Assembly (NCBI GenBank): GCA_009843005.1
Contig: VYEH01000233.1
Location: forward strand, 1 to 18,255
Length of the DNA stretch: 18,255 nt
From: Pseudomonadota bacterium
GTDB taxonomy: Bacteria > Pseudomonadota > Gammaproteobacteria > Steroidobacterales > Rariloculaceae
Reading direction: 5' to 3'
The first letter of the stretch is position 1, and each line of letters starts with the position of its first letter. Position numbers and translations under genes: made by a program. The notes beneath the pieces are model-generated. The model made no database searches and had not been told where the DNA came from. It saw only the letters and a program-made list of their open reading frames with translations. This document shows, piece by piece, positions 7,525 through 14,965 of the stretch.

Positions 7525-8211
7525 ATGACCCAGCCCCACCATCGAAAGGTCCGCAGCTTCGTGCAACGCGCCGGGCGGACGACGGCGGCGCAAAAGCGGG
7601 CAATGAGAGACCTGATACCGCGCTTCGGCATCCCGTTTCGGGAGTGCACCCTTGATCCGGGTCTCGTATTCGGTCGGCGTGCGCCGGTCGTGCTGGACAT
7701 CGGCTTCGGCGACGGTTCGGCGCTGTTGACGCTGGCCGCCAACCATCCAGCCAACGATTACCTGGGCATCGAGGTTCACGAACCCGGGATCGGCCATCTC
7801 CTGCTACAGCTGCAACGCGCCGGGCTCGAAAACGTTCGAATCATCCCCCACGATGCGGTGGAGGTGGTCAGGCACATGTTGAGCCCCCGACGGGTGGACG
7901 CCGTGAACCTGTTCTTTCCGGATCCATGGCCCAAAAAGCGCCATCACAAGCGCCGAATCGTTCAGCCGGGCTTCGTTCATGACATTGCCCGGGTTCTGAA
8001 GCCCGGGGGCACGTTTCACATCGCCACCGACTGGGCCGACTATGCCGAGCATGCAGCGTCGGTGATGGACGACTGCGAGCAGTTCGAGGCGCTGTCACCC
8101 CAACAGGCGTCATCCGAGCCTTTCTTCGATCGGCCGACGACAAAGTTCGAACGTCGCGGAATTGCCCTGGGGCACACGGTGACCGATCTCCATTTTCGCC
8201 GGATCGACTGA
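7525..8211 (+). CDS. trmB: tRNA (guanine-N7-)-methyltransferase TrmB
   Basis: Makes m7G46 in tRNA variable loops using S-adenosylmethionine. The 228-aa protein has VVLDIGFGDGSAL (SAM-binding motif I, about residues 55–67), YLGIEVHEPGIG, the family signature NLFFPDPWPKKRHHKRRIV with the catalytic-region Asp, and the terminal block PTTKFERRGIALGH. A purine-rich ribosome site (GGGAAGGA) precedes the ATG. The size agrees with the family. Confidence 0.96.
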   Translation: MTQPHHRKVRSFVQRAGRTTAAQKRAMRDLIPRFGIPFRECTLDPGLVFGRRAPVVLDIGFGDGSALLTLAANHPANDYLGIEVHEPGIGHLLLQLQRAGLENVRIIPHDAVEVVRHMLSPRRVDAVNLFFPDPWPKKRHHKRRIVQPGFVHDIARVLKPGGTFHIATDWADYAEHAASVMDDCEQFEALSPQQASSEPFFDRPTTKFERRGIALGHTVTDLHFRRID

Positions 8212-8213
8212 GT

Positions 8214-8271
8214 TCCGGGGCCTGTTTCCGCTTCCCCGGACCTCGCCTCCACGCACGTCCTGAACGTGCGT
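8214..8271 (+). terminator. Two hairpins just after trmB (possible terminator)
   Basis: Perfect repeats 8214–8220 / 8234–8240 (7 bp) and 8251–8258 / 8264–8271 (8 bp, 5-nt loop) start three bases after the trmB stop. No U-tract follows, so function is uncertain. Confidence 0.35.
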
Positions 8272-8385
8272 CCCACCCATGCCTTGGTGTTCCCGGGCGG
8301 AAACGATACAGTAGCCGGAAAAGCCGTTCGGTTGACCGCACGCGACAACCGGGCTGATTCCCATACCGCCAGGAAGGAAACAACG

Positions 8386-8829
8386 ATGCTCAAGAACTAC
8401 CGTTTACTGTTCCCGCTGTGCCTGTTTGTCTGTGGCCTCGGATTTGTCGCCGGCGACATTGTTCAGTTCACACGAGTTGCCGAAGCCCAGGCATCCAATC
8501 GAGTGTTCGAACTTCGGACGTACACTGCGCACCCCGGCCGCCTCGACGACCTCCATACGCGTTTCGCCGATCATACGGTCGGGCTCTTTGAGCGTCACGG
8601 CATGACGAACATCGGCTACTTCAGTCCGCAGGATTCCCCTCTTGCGGAGAACACGTTGATCTACGTCCTCGCACACGACAGCCGTGCCGCAGGCGAGGCA
8701 AGCTGGGCGGCGTTCAGGGCCGACCCGGATTGGCAGCGCGCCTTCGAAGAGAGCCGGCGTGACGGCCCCCTTATCGAGAGCGTAGTCAGTGTCTTCATGG
8801 ATCCCACGCACTACTCGCAGATGATGTAG
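8386..8829 (+). CDS. NIPSNAP-family protein with N-terminal signal/anchor
   Basis: The start is the ATG at 8386, preceded by AGGAAGG ending eight bases upstream; the frame extends further but has no better start. The 147-aa product opens with a hydrophobic segment (LLFPLCLFVCGLGFVAG), probably a signal peptide or anchor cleaved after AEAQA. The rest is a ferredoxin-like NIPSNAP domain: FELRTYTAHPGRLDDLHTRF, LFERHGMTNIGYF, LIYVLAHDSRAAGEASWAAFRADPDWQ. Family members form dimeric alpha+beta barrels, and most have no known reaction. The last 19 bases overlap the end of the converging Rieske gene. Confidence 0.85.
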   Translation: MLKNYRLLFPLCLFVCGLGFVAGDIVQFTRVAEAQASNRVFELRTYTAHPGRLDDLHTRFADHTVGLFERHGMTNIGYFSPQDSPLAENTLIYVLAHDSRAAGEASWAAFRADPDWQRAFEESRRDGPLIESVVSVFMDPTHYSQMM

Positions 8830-9212
8830 GCAGGGTCACTGAGCCAACGATCCAGAATATCGGCCAGTTCAGCCTCGTCCGCGACGACCAGGCCATCCTC
8901 GACACGCAGCGCCACAGGCTCCAGTGTCTCGCCCGGGCAGGGCCCGCCGACGCACACACCGTCGTCGATCCGGAACAGCGCCCCGTGCGAATTGCACAGG
9001 ATCAGGTCTCCCTCCCGAGTCAGAAACCGGTCGGGCTGCCAATTCAGCGGATTGCCGGCGTGGGGGCAACGGTTGACGAAGCCCGTGACTTGTCCCCCTT
9101 TGCGCACGGCGAAGAATTCAAGCGGCCAGACGCCTGCCCCCCACTTGAACCCGCGGCTGCCGGGGTCGGAGAGATCGTCAAGGCGGCAGAGTTCGACGGT
9201 GCCGGCGCTCAC
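8811..9212 (-). CDS. Small Rieske [2Fe-2S] protein
   Basis: 133 aa from the GTG at 9212, which overlaps the TGA of the permease gene as GTGA, so it is probably translated by coupling. It has the Rieske cluster ligands C49-x-H51 (RCPHAGNPLNW) and C73-x2-H76 (CNSHGALFR), followed by the usual DDGVCVGGPCPGETLEPV segment. It lacks any attached oxygenase or reductase domain, so it resembles a standalone Rieske ferredoxin, a one-electron carrier in the cytoplasm. The partner is unknown. Its frame extends upstream to 9845, but that part is only the shadow of the permease gene. Confidence 0.88.
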   Translation of the reverse strand: MSAGTVELCRLDDLSDPGSRGFKWGAGVWPLEFFAVRKGGQVTGFVNRCPHAGNPLNWQPDRFLTREGDLILCNSHGALFRIDDGVCVGGPCPGETLEPVALRVEDGLVVADEAELADILDRWLSDPAYIICE

Positions 9213-10555
9213 GCCGCGTTCCGCCGGTCCAGCGCCGCCTTGCGGGTAATGATGACCGCCAGGACGATGGCCGGGATGCCCGCCGCCGAGGCATACAGGA
9301 AGAACGTGACGTAGTCGGTAGCATCCACCACCATCCCCGAGAAACCGCTCAGCAACTTGCCCGGCAACAGCATCAGCGAGGTGAACAGCGCGTACTGTGT
9401 GGCCGTATAGGCGGCGTGGGTGAGGCTTGAGAAATAGGCGATGAACACCGTACCCGCGAATCCCACGGCGAAATTGTCGGCGCTGATCACCCCGGCCAGG
9501 AACCGGATGTCCGCGACGCCGTACGCCGCCAGGGCCGCGAAACAGAGGTTGGTGACCGCCACCAGCGCCGTGGCGAACAACAGCGGACGCACGGGGCCGT
9601 AGCGGCTGACCACGATGCCTCCCAGGAACGCGCCGCCGATGGTCACCGCGAAGCCGAACACCTTTGCCACGGTGGCGATCTCCGAAAGCGTGTAGCCCAG
9701 GTCCAGGTAGAACACGTTGGCGATGTTGCCGAACAGCAGGTCGCTGACCCTGGACAGGCCGATGAAGGTCAACAACAGCAGGGCGTACGCGCCGTTGCGC
9801 CTGAAGAATTCGGCGAAGGGACCGATGACCGCGTCGCCGAACCACGCCGCGATGCGTTTCAGCCCGAAGCCGCCCCCGTCAACATCCGCCGCCGCAGCCA
9901 CGTTGCTCTCGGGTTCGTCGATGACCAGCACGGTCGCCAGGCCGACCAGCATGCACGCCGCCATGACGGAATAGGCGGCGTTCCACGAAACGAAGTCGGC
10001 CAGGTACAGGGCGCCGGCGCCGCTCACCAGCATCGCGACGCGGTAACCGAGCTGGTAGGTGGCCGCCATGGCGCCCTGATCCTCGGCGGCCACCGCCTCG
10101 ATCCGGTAGGCGTCGATCGCGATGTCCTGGGTGGCCGAGCAGAAGGCGACGAACACGGAGAACAGGGCGACCGGCAACAGTGCGGCACTCGGGTCCAGTC
10201 CGGCCATCCCCAGCAGGCCCGCGACGATCCCGAGCTGCGCGATCAGCATCCAGCTCCGGCGCCTGCCCAGGATACGGGTGAGCACGGGCAGCGGCAGCCT
10301 GTCCACCAGCGGCGCCCAGCAGAACTTGATCGAATAGAGCAATCCCACCCAGGCGAACATGCCGATGGCTGTCCGGCTCACCTCGAAGGTACGGAGCCAC
10401 GCGCTGAGGGTGGTGAACACCAGCAGGAAGGGCAGCCCCGCCGAGAAACCCAGGAACAGCATCCCGATGACCCGGGGCTTGAGGTAAACGAGAAGGCTCT
10501 CGAGCCAGTTCCGGGTATCGGCAGGGGTCGCCGCCGTAGCGGAAGCGTTCGTCAT
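9209..10555 (-). CDS. ampG: AmpG-like major-facilitator muropeptide permease
   Basis: 448 aa, hydrophobic throughout with about 12 membrane segments. AmpG signatures are GMLFLGFSAGLPFLLVF and LSAWLRTFEVSRTAIGMFAWVGLLYSIKFCWAPLVDRLPLP at the N-terminus, and ATQDIAIDAYRIE in the loop after helix 4. AmpG imports GlcNAc-1,6-anhydroMurNAc-peptides from the periplasm for cell-wall recycling. The central loop (residues about 217–235) is Ala/Gly-rich. It is divergent from pyrE with 78 bases between starts and is coupled to the Rieske gene. An amidase of the same recycling theme lies 6 kb away but not in the same operon. Other acyl-CoA/SLC33-like transporters are related, so the substrate is inferred. 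Confidence 0.87.
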   Translation of the reverse strand: MTNASATAATPADTRNWLESLLVYLKPRVIGMLFLGFSAGLPFLLVFTTLSAWLRTFEVSRTAIGMFAWVGLLYSIKFCWAPLVDRLPLPVLTRILGRRRSWMLIAQLGIVAGLLGMAGLDPSAALLPVALFSVFVAFCSATQDIAIDAYRIEAVAAEDQGAMAATYQLGYRVAMLVSGAGALYLADFVSWNAAYSVMAACMLVGLATVLVIDEPESNVAAAADVDGGGFGLKRIAAWFGDAVIGPFAEFFRRNGAYALLLLTFIGLSRVSDLLFGNIANVFYLDLGYTLSEIATVAKVFGFAVTIGGAFLGGIVVSRYGPVRPLLFATALVAVTNLCFAALAAYGVADIRFLAGVISADNFAVGFAGTVFIAYFSSLTHAAYTATQYALFTSLMLLPGKLLSGFSGMVVDATDYVTFFLYASAAGIPAIVLAVIITRKAALDRRNAA

Positions 10556-10601
10556 ACGGTGATCTGCAGCCGGTCGCGGCCGCCCTGCAGCCGCGGATGC
10601 G

Positions 10602-10614
10602 CTGTATCATACAG
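10602..10614. promoter_or_regulatory. 13-bp palindrome in the pyrE/ampG divergent promoter
   Basis: CTGTATCATACAG is a perfect palindrome around a central C and contains TATCAT, a plausible -10 for pyrE 20–30 bases before its ATG. Placement suggests a repressor site that could act on one or both genes. Two copies of CTGCAGCCG also lie in this gap (10564–10572, 10585–10593). The CTGT-to-ACAG spacing (5 bases) is too short for a LexA box. Confidence 0.4.
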
Positions 10615-10633
10615 GAGCGGGTTCGCCCTCATC

Positions 10634-11281
10634 ATGCAATCTCACAAGACTCAATTCCTCGAACTGGCCCTCGAGCTCGGCGCGCTCCGATTCGGCGAGT
10701 TCGAGCTCAAGTCGGGGCGGATCAGCCCGTATTTCTTCAATGCCGGCCAATTGAGTACCGGCCGCGCGGCCGCGCAGCTAGGCCGCTCCTACGCTGCTGC
10801 CCTGGCGGAGGCCGGCCTCCGCTTCGACATGCTCTTCGGCCCGGCCTACAAGGGCATCAGCCTGGTGGCCCTGACCGCCGCCGCGCTGGCCGAGCACCAC
10901 GGCCTGGACTGCCCATACGCGTACAACCGCAAGGAGGCCAAGGATCACGGCGAAGGCGGCACGAGAATTGGAGCCCAGATTTCCGGCCGTGTGGTCATCG
11001 TCGACGACGTGATTACCGCCGGTACAGCGGTCACGGAGGCCGTTCAGATCATCGAAGCAGGCGGGGGCGTTGCCGCGGGTGTGCTGGTTGCACTGGACCG
11101 GCAGGAAGTTGCCGCTGGCAGCCGCCGTTCAGCGGTCAGCGAACTGGCGGAGCAGCTAGGGATCCCCGTTCTCAGCATCGTTTCCCTGCACGATCTGTTG
11201 GCCCACATGCGATCACAACAGGACTACGCGCAATACTTACCTGCCATGCGCGCCTATCGAGAACGTTACGGGGCGAAATAG
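10634..11281 (+). CDS. pyrE: Orotate phosphoribosyltransferase PyrE
   Basis: Converts orotate and PRPP to orotidine 5'-phosphate in pyrimidine synthesis. The start is the ATG at 10634 (215 aa, the family length); an earlier in-frame start at 10559 would add a non-conserved tail and cross the likely promoter. Motifs are LKSGRISPYFFNAG (25–38), FGPAYKGI (68–75), the flexible catalytic loop NRKEAKDHGEGG (98–109) and the PRPP loop VVIVDDVITAGTA (120–132). It converges with dut over a 31-base gap with no evident terminator. Confidence 0.97.
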   Translation: MQSHKTQFLELALELGALRFGEFELKSGRISPYFFNAGQLSTGRAAAQLGRSYAAALAEAGLRFDMLFGPAYKGISLVALTAAALAEHHGLDCPYAYNRKEAKDHGEGGTRIGAQISGRVVIVDDVITAGTAVTEAVQIIEAGGGVAAGVLVALDRQEVAAGSRRSAVSELAEQLGIPVLSIVSLHDLLAHMRSQQDYAQYLPAMRAYRERYGAK

Positions 11282-11312
11282 CGCACTCGCGCTGACGCCT
11301 CGGTAACCAGTC

Positions 11313-11783
11313 TCAACTTGTGCCGGTATGGCCGAATCCGCCGGCGCCGCGCGCGCTTTCGGCGAAGGAGTCCACCACTTCGAAATCCGCCTGCACCACC
11401 GGCACGATAACCAACTGGGCAATGCGTTCGCCTGGTTCGATTCGGAAAGGCTCCGAGCCGCGATTCCAGCAGGAAATCAGCAGTTCGCCCTGGTAATCGG
11501 AATCGATGAGCCCCACCAGGTTGCCGAGCACGATACCGTGCTTGTGGCCGAGTCCCGAGCGCGGCAGGATCACCGCCGCCAGTCCGGAATCTTCCAGGTG
11601 GATGGCGATGCCGGTGCGGATCAGCTCGCACTCTCCGGGAGGCAGCGTCAGGGGTTCGGCCAGGCATGCCCGCAGGTCGACGCCCGCCGATCCGTCGGTG
11701 CTGCGCCGCGGCAGGGCGATTTCCTTGCCGATCTTCGGGTCGAGCACCTTCAGGCGCACGCGGCGCACGATATTCGTTTCCAT
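11313..11783 (-). CDS. dut: Deoxyuridine 5'-triphosphate nucleotidohydrolase
   Basis: Hydrolyses dUTP to dUMP, keeping uracil out of DNA and feeding thymidylate synthesis. This trimeric-type dUTPase of 156 aa has all five motifs: GSAGVDLRA, the PRSGLGHKHG loop, GLIDSDYQGE with the catalytic-water Asp, RIEPGERIAQLVI and the C-terminal RGAGGFGHTG arm. AGGAG precedes the ATG at good spacing. It lies 46 bases downstream of the coaBC tail, the usual gammaproteobacterial coaBC–dut order. Confidence 0.97.
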   Translation of the reverse strand: METNIVRRVRLKVLDPKIGKEIALPRRSTDGSAGVDLRACLAEPLTLPPGECELIRTGIAIHLEDSGLAAVILPRSGLGHKHGIVLGNLVGLIDSDYQGELLISCWNRGSEPFRIEPGERIAQLVIVPVVQADFEVVDSFAESARGAGGFGHTGTS

Positions 11784-11829
11784 GGGTGGCTCCTGGCGGA
11801 TTCGCGCTTCCCTGCCCTGGCGCCGCGGA

Positions 11830-12033
11830 TCAGCCCGCCTGTGTGGAACTCAGCTCCGGGCGCATCGAGTGGAATCGTTCCGCGATCAGTTCTATCAGCC
11901 GAGTGGCTACGACGGTCTTTGGCGCCTGCTCGAGGTCCGCCTCACCGCCCTCCCAGAGCACGGTCAGCGAATTGGTTTCCAGGTCGAACCCGCAGTCGCT
12001 GCCGACGCGGTTGGCTGCGAACATGTCCATGCA
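11830..12033 (-). CDS. coaBC: CoaB C-terminal tail separated by an in-frame TAG
   Basis: Directly after the TAG at 12036–12034 the same frame continues for 67 codons (CMDMFAANRVGSDCGFDLET…) and matches the end of CoaB, where D-[ML]-I-x-A-N and the NxLTVL strand are expected. An ATG at 12030 could in principle restart translation, but I see no ribosome site. Alone it is too short to fold as an enzyme. With the upstream part the total is 414 residues plus the stop, the normal CoaBC length. Confidence 0.8.
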   Translation of the reverse strand, partial: CMDMFAANRVGSDCGFDLETNSLTVLWEGGEADLEQAPKTVVATRLIELIAERFHSMRPELSSTQAG

Positions 12034-13074
12034 CTAGTAGACAATAATGCAACGTGCGTTCTCCCTGAGATTCTGCGTTTCGGCGGCAAATCCCACGGTA
12101 AATGGCCGATTATCCAGTGCCGCCACGCTGGCGAGCGTGTCGGGCGAACGCACCAGTTGCAGGTTCATCGTCGAGCCGGTCCGCTTGATCTTCTGGCCGG
12201 CGGCGCACTCCGGCCTGTAGTCGGAAATCGCCGCACAACCGATAAAGATATCCGCAACGCCGATCCACTCGTGGACGCCGGCGTACATTTCCTCGGCTGT
12301 TTCCACGTCGACCCGCCGGACGCCCCCCGGTGTAGGCACGGCAACCGGTCCGCTGACCAACACCACGTCGGCGCCTGCCCGCTGTGCCGCCGCCGCAAGG
12401 GCATAACCCATCTTGCCCGAACTCCTGTTGGTGATGTAGCGCACCGGATCGATGGGCTCGCGGGTGGGGCCGGCGGTGATCACGGCGCACAGGCCCTTCA
12501 GGGACTGCGAACCGATGGCGACGGGTTCCGCGAACACCGTGCCCACGATTTCCTCCGGCTCCACCATGCGGCCCGGGCCGTCCTCGCCGCAAGCCTGGTC
12601 CCCGTGGGCGGGTCCCAGTATCCGGACCCCGCGCCCTTCCAGCGCGCGGCGATTTGCCTGTACCGACGGGTGCTGCCACATGGCCTGGTTCATGGCCGGC
12701 GCCAGCAGCACCGGCGCCTGGCTGGCAAGACAAAGCGTACTCAACAACCCGTCAGCCAGACCTGCGGTCAGGGATGCCATGAAATTCGCGGTCGCCGGCG
12801 CCACCAGCACCAGGTCGGCCCAGCGGGCCAGCTCGATGTGGCCCATCGCGGCTTCCGCGCCTTCGTCCCAGAGATCGTCGCGCACCCGGCGACCCGATAC
12901 CGCCTGAAAAGTCAGCGGCGATACGAATTTGCCGGCGCCCGGCGTCATCACCACCTGCACCTGTGCGCCCTTCTCCCGCAGCCGGCGCACGAGCTCGGGG
13001 CTCTTGTACGCAGCCACGCCTCCGGTCACACCGAGTAGAATCCGGATCCCGCCGTTTTGTTCAATTTCGGACAT
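12034..13074 (-). CDS. coaBC: CoaBC (phosphopantothenoylcysteine synthetase/decarboxylase), cut by in-frame TAG
   Basis: Bifunctional enzyme making 4'-phosphopantetheine for coenzyme A. From the ATG at 13074 (the frame extends upstream without homology) there are 346 residues before TAG. The CoaC half shows GVTGGVAAYKSPELVRRL (FMN binding), MGHIELARWAD with the active His, LLAPAMNQAMW and the ACGEDGPGRM clamp with its Cys. The CoaB half shows ITAGPTREPIDPVRYITNRSSGKMGYALA, AAISDYRPE and QKIKRTG. The stop falls after ETQNLRENAR, where relatives read roughly AKLERKGLDM; here ten codons read CIIVY–stop–CMDM. The pathway is essential, so either the stop is a sequence error or variant, the halves complement each other, or another copy exists. 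Confidence 0.85.
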   Translation of the reverse strand: MSEIEQNGGIRILLGVTGGVAAYKSPELVRRLREKGAQVQVVMTPGAGKFVSPLTFQAVSGRRVRDDLWDEGAEAAMGHIELARWADLVLVAPATANFMASLTAGLADGLLSTLCLASQAPVLLAPAMNQAMWQHPSVQANRRALEGRGVRILGPAHGDQACGEDGPGRMVEPEEIVGTVFAEPVAIGSQSLKGLCAVITAGPTREPIDPVRYITNRSSGKMGYALAAAAQRAGADVVLVSGPVAVPTPGGVRRVDVETAEEMYAGVHEWIGVADIFIGCAAISDYRPECAAGQKIKRTGSTMNLQLVRSPDTLASVAALDNRPFTVGFAAETQNLRENARCIIVY

Positions 13075-13213
13075 GAGCCGTTCAGCATATCCCCTGAAAC
13101 ACCCCTTTGCCACCGCGCCATGTCGAGTTTCAGTAGATTTTGCCCACTTTCTGAGGGTAGCCGAAGGCCTGATGCAGTAATAGATTCTGCAAAACCCTGA
13201 AAGAGGAGTGAAT

Positions 13214-13750
13214 GTGGGATTGAGTGACTGGCCGGCGTCGGAGCGGCCGCGGGAAAAACTGCTGAGGAATGGAGCGCGAAGTTTGACGGACGGCGAGCTG
13301 CTCGCCGTGCTGCTCGGGCACGGAACGGCCAACGAGGATGCGCTGGAGTTGAGTCACCGGTTGCTGCACGCCTGCGGCGACCTGAGTCGCGTGCTCACGG
13401 CCAGTCCGGTCGCGCTGAAACAGGCGCCCGGCCTCGGACCCGCCAGGATCGCCCGGATCAAGGCGGCGCTGGAGACCGGGCGCCGGCATCTGGAGGCGCC
13501 AGAACCCCATCGCAGCGCCCTCAGCGCCCCGGAGGACGCAGTGCGGTACTTTCGGGCACGGTTGGCGGATCTGCCCCACGAGGTATTCAGTTGCCTGTTC
13601 CTCGATACGCGCCATCGGCTGATCCGCTACGAGGAGTTGTTTCGCGGTACCGTGGACGGCGCAGCGGTGTATCCCCGTGAAGTCCTCAAGCGTGCGCTGC
13701 ATCACAACGCCGCAGCCGTCATCTTCGGACACAATCATCCCTTAGGTTGA
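13214..13750 (+). pseudogene. radC: radC, truncated within its JAMM motif
   Basis: The GTG at 13214, with AGAGGAG just upstream, starts 178 residues that follow RadC from the first residue: WPASERPREKLLRNGARSLTDGELLAVLLGHG, helix-hairpin-helix QAPGLGPARIARIKAAL, then FLDTRHRLIRYEELFRGTVDGAAVYPREVLKRALHHNAAAVIFGHNHP. The homology stops there. RadC is about 220 residues, with the missing third metal ligand (Asp) and the final helix after HNHPSG. Here LG and TGA follow in foreign-looking sequence. The JAMM site therefore lacks its last ligand and the product is probably inactive. It is divergent from coaBC, as in E. coli order. No second radC half lies in the window. Confidence 0.88.
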
Positions 13751-14026
13751 AGTGGAGTTGTATACGTTCAATTGATGCGCGCGATTCCGCGCAAATGATA
13801 TGAGAAACAAGAACTAAAGAGTGGCGTCCCCGGAGGTGTTGTACGAACCGTGAGTCTGGCTTCAGTTTTTGGTTTCTGAACTCCCTTAGCCTGCTCCCTC
13901 CTATGTGAACCATAGTGTAGACCATGGAGCGGATCCGTCGCGTTGTCCACGAGCTGTCCACGGGCGCGGGCCCTGAATCAGCCAATGGCGCCGGTGGGCA
14001 GGCGGTGGGCAACGCGATCTAGCCTG
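13742..14026. other. Non-coding segment after the radC break (element end candidate)
   Basis: 285 bases begin where RadC homology ends and hold no gene I can support. Two structures are visible. One is an inverted repeat TGCGCG/CGCGCA at 13776–13781 and 13788–13793. The other is a CCCTTAG heptamer at the junction (13739–13745), repeated at 13883–13889. The base composition is less GC-rich than radC. The segment may be the terminal, recombinase-recognised end of an inserted element, but no recombinase gene is in view. Confidence 0.4.
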
Positions 14027-14851
14027 TTAGGCTTTGTCCCCGCTGGGTAACCGGGCTGGTGCGCCACTGCCGCGTTCCGGAAATTGACGGCACAACTTAT
14101 CGATTCTCGAAATCTCGGTCCTCACCAGCGCCAAATCGTTATTTGAAAGAAGTGATTGGCTGATCGTAGCGCCTTCATAACGGCAGCTGGGACGAAGTGC
14201 GCTGAGGTTGTTGAAAAGCCCCACAAAATCCTTGTTGACATTACCGAGTCGTCGAGATCTGTTTATCTTGCTGTGAATGGCTCCATGTGACTTGGACGAC
14301 CGGTCGAGCATGGAAGTCAAAATCAATTGTGCCTTGGAAACGAGTTCGCACGCACTATAGAGATTGTCCACTGCTGGCCCGGATTTGTGGTGCTCAATCG
14401 CGTATTGAGCTGCGTCCAGGAAATCGTTCGCGGACCTCAACAGTGAAGTGCATAGAGCTCTGCTACGAAGAAAATTGAAACTGACGAACCACCCGGTCTC
14501 GATCCTGATGATCGTCAGGTGACCGCAATCGAGATCCTCTTCCAGCAAGTCAAAGCCTTCCAGACCGTCGAGATCCGATCGGTAAACATGGCCTCCCTTT
14601 TCAATGGGGCGTGAGGCTCTGATATTCGCCATACCCCGAACTTCTTCGTTGAATCTGACGACGACTGCCTTGTCCGGCGGGAATAGAGCCTGAGCGAAAG
14701 AATAAGTGAAGTCTTCGTCAATCGATCCCGAACGTTGGCGCCGCTCAATTTCAGGACCCCACCACAACTCCTCGGCCTGCCGCAGGAGGCGATCGAGACC
14801 GTCCTTGCCCAGCGGTGAATCGTTGGGTGTCCGATCCATCATTGTCCCCAT
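14027..14851 (-). CDS. Unrecognised 274-aa protein with HEPN-like C-terminal helices
   Basis: I do not recognise the N-terminal 130 residues, which mix charged and beta-prone segments (KAVVVRFNEEVRGMANIR; HLTIIRIETGWFVSFNFLRSRAL). Residues 139–227 resemble a HEPN four-helix layout: an amphipathic helix (FLDAAQYAIEHH), DNLYSACELVSKAQLILTSML, a His-containing turn (SHGAIHSKIN) and FNNLSALRPSCRYEG. The R-x(4–6)-H ribonuclease motif is not evident, so if HEPN it may be inactive. Start choice: the frame opens at 14851, but GGGGAC sits better before the ATGs at 14842 and 14839. The gene is less GC-rich than its neighbours and stands in the accessory stretch after the broken radC. A role in defence or as an antitoxin partner is speculation. 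Confidence 0.62.
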   Translation of the reverse strand: MGTMMDRTPNDSPLGKDGLDRLLRQAEELWWGPEIERRQRSGSIDEDFTYSFAQALFPPDKAVVVRFNEEVRGMANIRASRPIEKGGHVYRSDLDGLEGFDLLEEDLDCGHLTIIRIETGWFVSFNFLRSRALCTSLLRSANDFLDAAQYAIEHHKSGPAVDNLYSACELVSKAQLILTSMLDRSSKSHGAIHSKINRSRRLGNVNKDFVGLFNNLSALRPSCRYEGATISQSLLSNNDLALVRTEISRIDKLCRQFPERGSGAPARLPSGDKA

Positions 14852-14965
14852 ACCTTGGTGATCCTCAACATCGCGATACTGCAGTTTCTCTTTCCAATTG
14901 AGAGTTCACCCGATTCAACAAGGGAATCGGCGCGTGACGAGCAGCCTGTCCCCCAGACCCACTTC

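Noticed and set aside
9213..9845. Upstream extension of the Rieske frame (344 codons in all)
   Set aside because: Only the last 133 codons resemble a protein family; the rest lies out of frame within the AmpG-like gene.
13719..14012. 97-codon minus ORF across the radC junction
   Set aside because: It runs antisense into radC and across the element-end candidate; no motif supports coding.
14022..14035. Integron attC-like core (GTTAGGC / GCCTAAC) at the stop codon of the 274-aa gene
   Set aside because: The heptamer fits the core consensus and overlaps the stop as in cassettes. However, no matching partner core or long imperfect palindrome lies within the next 150 bases, and no integrase is present.
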